6,024 bases of DNA from JAOAFZ01 sp964407325 (lineage in GTDB: Bacteria; Patescibacteriota; Microgenomatia; UBA1406; GWC2-37-13). Below, piece after piece: positions 3,987-6,024 of this stretch. The position numbers and the translations under genes are program-made. Every line of letters starts with the position of its first letter. The stretch's first letter is position 1. The notes beneath the pieces were generated by a model, which was given only the letters and a program-made list of their open reading frames with translations, did no database searches and had not been told where the DNA came from. The stretch is from the NCBI GenBank assembly GCA_964407325.1, contig CAYOVA010000039.1:1-6024 (forward strand), read 5' to 3'.

Positions 3987-5515
3987 AGTACATAGTATAT
4001 TGCCGGAAAAGTACTGACGAGAAAGATAAACAGGTTTTATCTATTGAGGCACAGGTGGCAGAACTAACAGAATTTGCCAAACGGGAGCGCCTACAGATTG
4101 TAGAAGTCGTAACGGAAGCACGAACCGCCAAAATGCCGGGCCGCCCGCAGTTTGAGTATGTGCTCCAACAAATCGAGAAAGGCGTTGCTCAAGGAATTCT
4201 TTCCTGGCACCCAGACCGTTTGGCTCGAAATTCTGTAGATGGGGGCAAAATCATCTACCTGTTAGACACGCAAGTTCTGAAAGACCTCAAGTTCCCATCG
4301 TTCTGGTTTGAAGACACGCCACAGGGCAAATTTATGCTCAACATTGCCTTCGGCCAATCAAAGTACTACGTCGATAACCTTTCAGAAAATGTGAAGCGAG
4401 GCAACCGGCAGAAGCTACGCCGTGGTGAATGGCCGGGCAAAGCACCCTATGGCTACTTCAATAACCCAAAAACCAGAACGATTGACATAGATCCGCAGAC
4501 AGCTCCGATAATTCAAAAAATCTTTTTGCGGTTTGCCGAAGGCAAACAATCTTTCGTGAGTATCTCGAATCTGATGTACTCCCATGGCATTACAAGAAGT
4601 AACGGGAAGGCGTTGCACGGAAACCAGATCCGTAAAATGTTAATGAATAGGTTCTATATTGGTATTCTCCACTACAAGAACGAATACTACGAAGGCACTC
4701 ACGAAAAATTTATTAGCAAAGAGGTCTTTCAGAAGGTACAACGTGCAATTCAGAAAATAGAAAGGCCACGAGAGAACGGCCATGATTTTGCCTTTTCGGG
4801 CCTTGTCACCTGTGCCGAATGTGGTGCAGCGATTACCGCCGAAATCCACACGAAGAATTACCCGAAAACACGCGGTACAGTACAGTACACCTACTACCGC
4901 TGCACCAAAAAGATAAAACCCTGCAATCAAAAGTATGTTTCCGAGTCGGTACTTCAAGACCAATTAACACAGATTGTTTCTTCCTGCAGTTTACCTCAAG
5001 AAGCCGAGTCGCTTTTTGAGAAATGGTCAGCAGAACAGCTCCACAAAGAACAGGCACAGGTAAAAGATAGTATCCAAAAACTAAAAGGGAGGCAAACAGA
5101 GATAGATTTTAAATTACAACGGCTTCTTGATGCCTATCTCGACCAGGTGCTAGACACCGAAACATATAAAGCAAAGAAGAACGAGCTTTTTGAGGAAAAA
5201 CTCAAACTGCAGGAAGAAATCCAGAAGATAGAAACTGATGGTTCGAGTTGGCTCGAACCAATGCGGTCTATCATACAGAGCGCACTGGAGTGCGCTCAAA
5301 TCGCGCGCGCAAAAAATAATTGCCATGAGCTGAAAGCCATGGCAAAAACCGTCGGCTCGAACTATTTGATACGGGATAAATTAGTCTTTATGAAATACAA
5401 AAAAGGCTTTGCAGCGCTGGCCGCACAAGCGCCTGCGGCTCAGCGCAGGGACGGAGTAAGCGAAAAATCGCGATATGTGACCCCAACGGGATTCGAACCC
5501 GTGTTACCGGGATGA
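3983..5515 (+). CDS. Large serine recombinase (site-specific integrase)
   Basis: A 510-aa DNA recombinase. The N-terminal resolvase domain (about 1-145) has YCRKSTDE with nucleophile Ser10 and the catalytic PDRLARN arginines (about 77-83). The Recombinase domain (about 150-265) begins near APYGYF. A zinc ribbon follows, with Cys277, Cys280, Cys307 and Cys314. A charged coiled coil (about 350-425) precedes a short C-terminal region ending near MKYKKGFAALAA. Such enzymes integrate and excise circular elements by 2-bp staggered Ser-linked exchange. From about residue 473 the frame passes through inverted-repeat arm D and then into tRNA-Glu on the opposite strand. The tail TPTGFEPVLPG is antisense tRNA, and the stop codon overlaps the anticodon. 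The family's own sequence therefore probably ends near residue 480. The ATG choice rests on the YIVYCRKS start and a weak GAGAGAATGGG upstream. Confidence 0.95.
   Translation: MKYIVYCRKSTDEKDKQVLSIEAQVAELTEFAKRERLQIVEVVTEARTAKMPGRPQFEYVLQQIEKGVAQGILSWHPDRLARNSVDGGKIIYLLDTQVLKDLKFPSFWFEDTPQGKFMLNIAFGQSKYYVDNLSENVKRGNRQKLRRGEWPGKAPYGYFNNPKTRTIDIDPQTAPIIQKIFLRFAEGKQSFVSISNLMYSHGITRSNGKALHGNQIRKMLMNRFYIGILHYKNEYYEGTHEKFISKEVFQKVQRAIQKIERPRENGHDFAFSGLVTCAECGAAITAEIHTKNYPKTRGTVQYTYYRCTKKIKPCNQKYVSESVLQDQLTQIVSSCSLPQEAESLFEKWSAEQLHKEQAQVKDSIQKLKGRQTEIDFKLQRLLDAYLDQVLDTETYKAKKNELFEEKLKLQEEIQKIETDGSSWLEPMRSIIQSALECAQIARAKNNCHELKAMAKTVGSNYLIRDKLVFMKYKKGFAALAAQAPAAQRRDGVSEKSRYVTPTGFEPVLPG
5239..5297 (+). 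other. Two perfect hairpins inside the recombinase 3' coding region
   Basis: Positions 5239-5260 form a 9-bp perfect stem (TGGTTCGAG / CTCGAACCA) with a 4-nt loop. Positions 5278-5297 form an 8-bp perfect stem (GAGCGCAC / GTGCGCTC) with a 4-nt loop. The GGCTCGAAC arm of the first recurs in segment B (5354-5362). Repeated perfect short palindromes in coding DNA suggest DNA-level or RNA-level selection, or insertion of small palindromic repeats. Confidence 0.6.
5298..5319 (+). repeat. Repeat A (inverted partner at 26-47)
   Basis: A 22-bp segment of the recombinase gene, coding in frame for roughly IARAKN, that is exactly inverted at 26-47 on the far side of the four-gene block. It stops exactly where the 26-nt hairpin at 5320-5345 begins. 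Confidence 0.85.
5320..5345 (+). other. Hairpin separating segments A and B
   Basis: TTGCCATG (5320-5327) and CATGGCAA (5338-5345) form a perfect 8-bp stem with a 10-nt loop. It fills precisely the interval between A and B. In the reconstructed cassette junction the same interval is only CGG. The hairpin preserves the recombinase frame (CHELKAMA). Confidence 0.7.
5346..5362 (+). repeat. Repeat B (inverted partner at 3759-3775)
   Basis: An exact 17-bp inverted match to 3759-3775, coding here for TVGSN in the recombinase. It is followed after 1 nt by segment C, so A, hairpin, B, C and D lie almost end to end across the last 180 bases of the gene. Confidence 0.8.
5364..5377 (+). repeat. Repeat C (inverted partner at 3930-3943)
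   Basis: An exact 14-bp inverted match, meaningful mainly because it lies next to the 82-bp repeat D in both copies and in the same relative order. Confidence 0.8.
5399..5446 (-). terminator. Possible terminator downstream of tRNA-Glu
   Basis: On the minus strand, a GC-rich hairpin follows the tRNA: GCGCTG-A-GCCGCA paired with TGCGGCCAGCGC around an 8-nt loop (5446-5414). It is followed 9 nt later by T6 (5404-5399). An alternative 8-bp stem with one bulged G brings the hairpin to 6 nt from the T run. The spacing is longer than usual, so the call is tentative. Confidence 0.35.
5399..5480 (+). repeat. Repeat D, right arm of perfect 82-bp inverted repeat
   Basis: This arm contains the last recombinase codons outside the tRNA (about residues 473-500) and ends 3 nt inside the tRNA-Glu gene (discriminator base plus two acceptor-stem bases). 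With the left arm at 3847-3928 it brackets the recombinase as a roughly 1.6-kb unit. The absence of any difference between the arms implies recent duplication, ongoing gene conversion or function. Confidence 0.95.
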
Positions 5516-5550
5516 AAGCCCGGCTTCCTAGGCCTCTAGAAGATGGGGCC
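5478..5550 (-). tRNA. tRNA-Glu(UUC)
   Basis: A complete 73-nt cloverleaf. The acceptor stem is GGCCCCA with TGGGGTC (one G-U pair), the D arm is TTC/GAA with a TAGAGGCCTAG loop, the anticodon stem is CCGGG/CCCGG with loop CTTTCAT (anticodon TTC at plus positions 5514-5516), the variable loop is TAAC, the T arm is ACGGG-TTCGAAT-CCCGT, and the discriminator is A. CCA is not encoded, because CAT follows. The last 38 nt overlap the recombinase reading frame on the other strand, and its 3' end is the boundary of inverted repeat D. The tRNA is intact, so any insertion here preserved or restored it. Confidence 0.95.
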
Positions 5551-5564
5551 GTCACAAACCTTTT

Positions 5565-5581
5565 AGTCTTGTAACAAGACT
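5565..5581 (-). other. Small hairpin in the tRNA-Glu 5' leader
   Basis: AGTCTTG and CAAGACT form a perfect 7-bp stem with a 3-nt loop, 15 nt upstream of the tRNA 5' end. On the minus strand it is followed by AAAAGG rather than a T run, so it is not a terminator. It may affect leader processing. The remaining intergenic bases (5551-5661) show only the tRNA promoter. Confidence 0.35.
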
Positions 5582-5630
5582 ACATAACCGCTTTTACCAA
5601 AAAGAACACTACCCGTTAGTAGAAGTATCT

Positions 5631-5639
5631 ATTATACCA
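5631..5639 (-). promoter_or_regulatory. Extended -10 promoter for tRNA-Glu
   Basis: TGGTATAAT on the minus strand is a perfect extended -10. A transcript from about 5624 would have a 70-odd-nt leader before the tRNA 5' end, to be removed by RNase P. The -35 region (TTCCCT at 17-bp spacing) is poor, as at the window's other extended -10 promoter. Confidence 0.6.
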
Positions 5640-5661
5640 TTCAACCTGCTTTCAGGGAAGT

Positions 5662-6024
5662 TTATTTACTTTCCGGACCTTTGAAATTCTTTTTTACGTA
5701 TTCCAGTATTTCCTTGGCTGTATCTTTTCCTCCCATTCCAAATGCAAGTCCTCCTGCTATTGCGATCATTGCAACAATGCCGGTAAAGAGGATACGAATC
5801 AGATCCTGCGCTACTCCAAGCTGATTTAACACAACGAGTACTGTAAAAAAGATTACTGTTCCCTTTGCAAAGATAGCAATGGTTTGTGCGGATGTTTTTC
5901 CGATTCCCCGGACACTTTGTCGTACAACATCGGAAACAAGGTTTGCTGAAACGATTCCGACAAATGTAATTATCACTGCGATAATAACATTTGGAATATA
6001 CAGCAGGAACTGGTTAATAACTAC
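5662..6024 (-). CDS. Membrane-helix protein, mechanosensitive-channel-like (partial)
   Basis: The last 120 codons of a gene whose start is outside the window. The frame is open to the edge, and the GTG at 5974-5976 is an internal Val rather than a convincing start. Two hydrophobic helices are visible: the edge segment IPNVIIAVIITFVGIVSANLVS, and a double hydrophobic stretch (TIAIFAKGTVIFFTVLVVLNQLG, then ILFTGIVAMIAIAGGLAFGMGG). The ending is short and charged, EILEYVKKNF. The FGMGGKDTAKE motif and LPNV-type helix recall the conserved TM-helix family related to small-conductance mechanosensitive channels. It likely sits in the cytoplasmic membrane. It is upstream of tRNA-Glu on the same strand and looks like backbone, not cargo. 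Confidence 0.7.
   Translation of the reverse strand, partial: VVINQFLLYIPNVIIAVIITFVGIVSANLVSDVVRQSVRGIGKTSAQTIAIFAKGTVIFFTVLVVLNQLGVAQDLIRILFTGIVAMIAIAGGLAFGMGGKDTAKEILEYVKKNFKGPESK

Noticed and set aside
3644..4131. Open frames spanning the repeat mosaic on both strands
   Set aside because: They run through inverted repeats D' and E' and the starts of flanking genes; composition is repeat-driven and no family is recognisable.
3841..5486. Target-site duplication outside the 82-bp arms
   Set aside because: Left flank ACGT and right flank CCCC do not match.
5478..5515. TPTGFEPVLPG tail as a functional protein motif
   Set aside because: It is the translation of antisense tRNA-Glu and appears wherever a frame enters such a tRNA.

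Overview
The window most likely comes from a Patescibacteria/CPR-type genome. The evidence is a 510-codon large serine recombinase whose reading frame runs into a tRNA gene and ends in the read-through tail TPTGFEPVLPG, weak or absent Shine-Dalgarno sites, extended -10 promoters, AT-rich genes and a tRNA without encoded CCA. This assignment is inferred from style, since no ribosomal or other marker gene is present.

Layout. Positions 1-47 hold two short repeats (E and A'), each with an inverted partner further right. Positions 84-1782 hold a two-gene plus-strand operon: a small PD-(D/E)xK nuclease-like protein resembling the DUF4365 family, then an unrecognised 390-aa protein 1 nt downstream. 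Positions 1775-3723 hold a convergent minus-strand operon: a fold-type II PLP dehydratase (threonine dehydratase/EutB/BhcB-like), translationally coupled to an ornithine cyclodeaminase/mu-crystallin-family reductase. Positions 3724-3982 are a non-coding mosaic of inverted pieces (F', hairpin, B', E', D', C', F), most of which match the 3' part of the recombinase gene or its leader. Positions 3983-5515 are the recombinase, and its 3' end overlaps an antisense tRNA-Glu(UUC) at 5478-5550. A partial membrane-helix protein on the minus strand runs off the right edge.

Main result. Two nested inverted-repeat structures are visible. First, a perfect 82-bp inverted repeat (3847-3928 and 5399-5480) brackets the recombinase, and its right arm ends 3 nt inside the tRNA-Glu 3' end. 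Second, the four-gene block is bracketed by a direct TTTCCG (20-25 and 3773-3778) lying inside a 23-bp inverted repeat (1-23 and 3778-3800). If the block is removed, the flanks close into one large palindrome. If its ends are joined as a circle, the junction reproduces, in order and orientation, two segments (A and B) of the recombinase gene's own 3' end, with a 26-nt hairpin replaced by 3 nt. This fits a four-gene cassette once mobilised as a circle or transposed unit linked to this recombinase family. It is an inference from repeats in one window, and misassembly around inverted repeats must be excluded.

Functionally, the first operon looks like an uncharacterised nuclease pair that could be a defence module. 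The second looks like a two-step amino-acid module, in which a dehydratase makes an imine or enamine and a reductase consumes it. Nothing in the window supplies the rest of either pathway.
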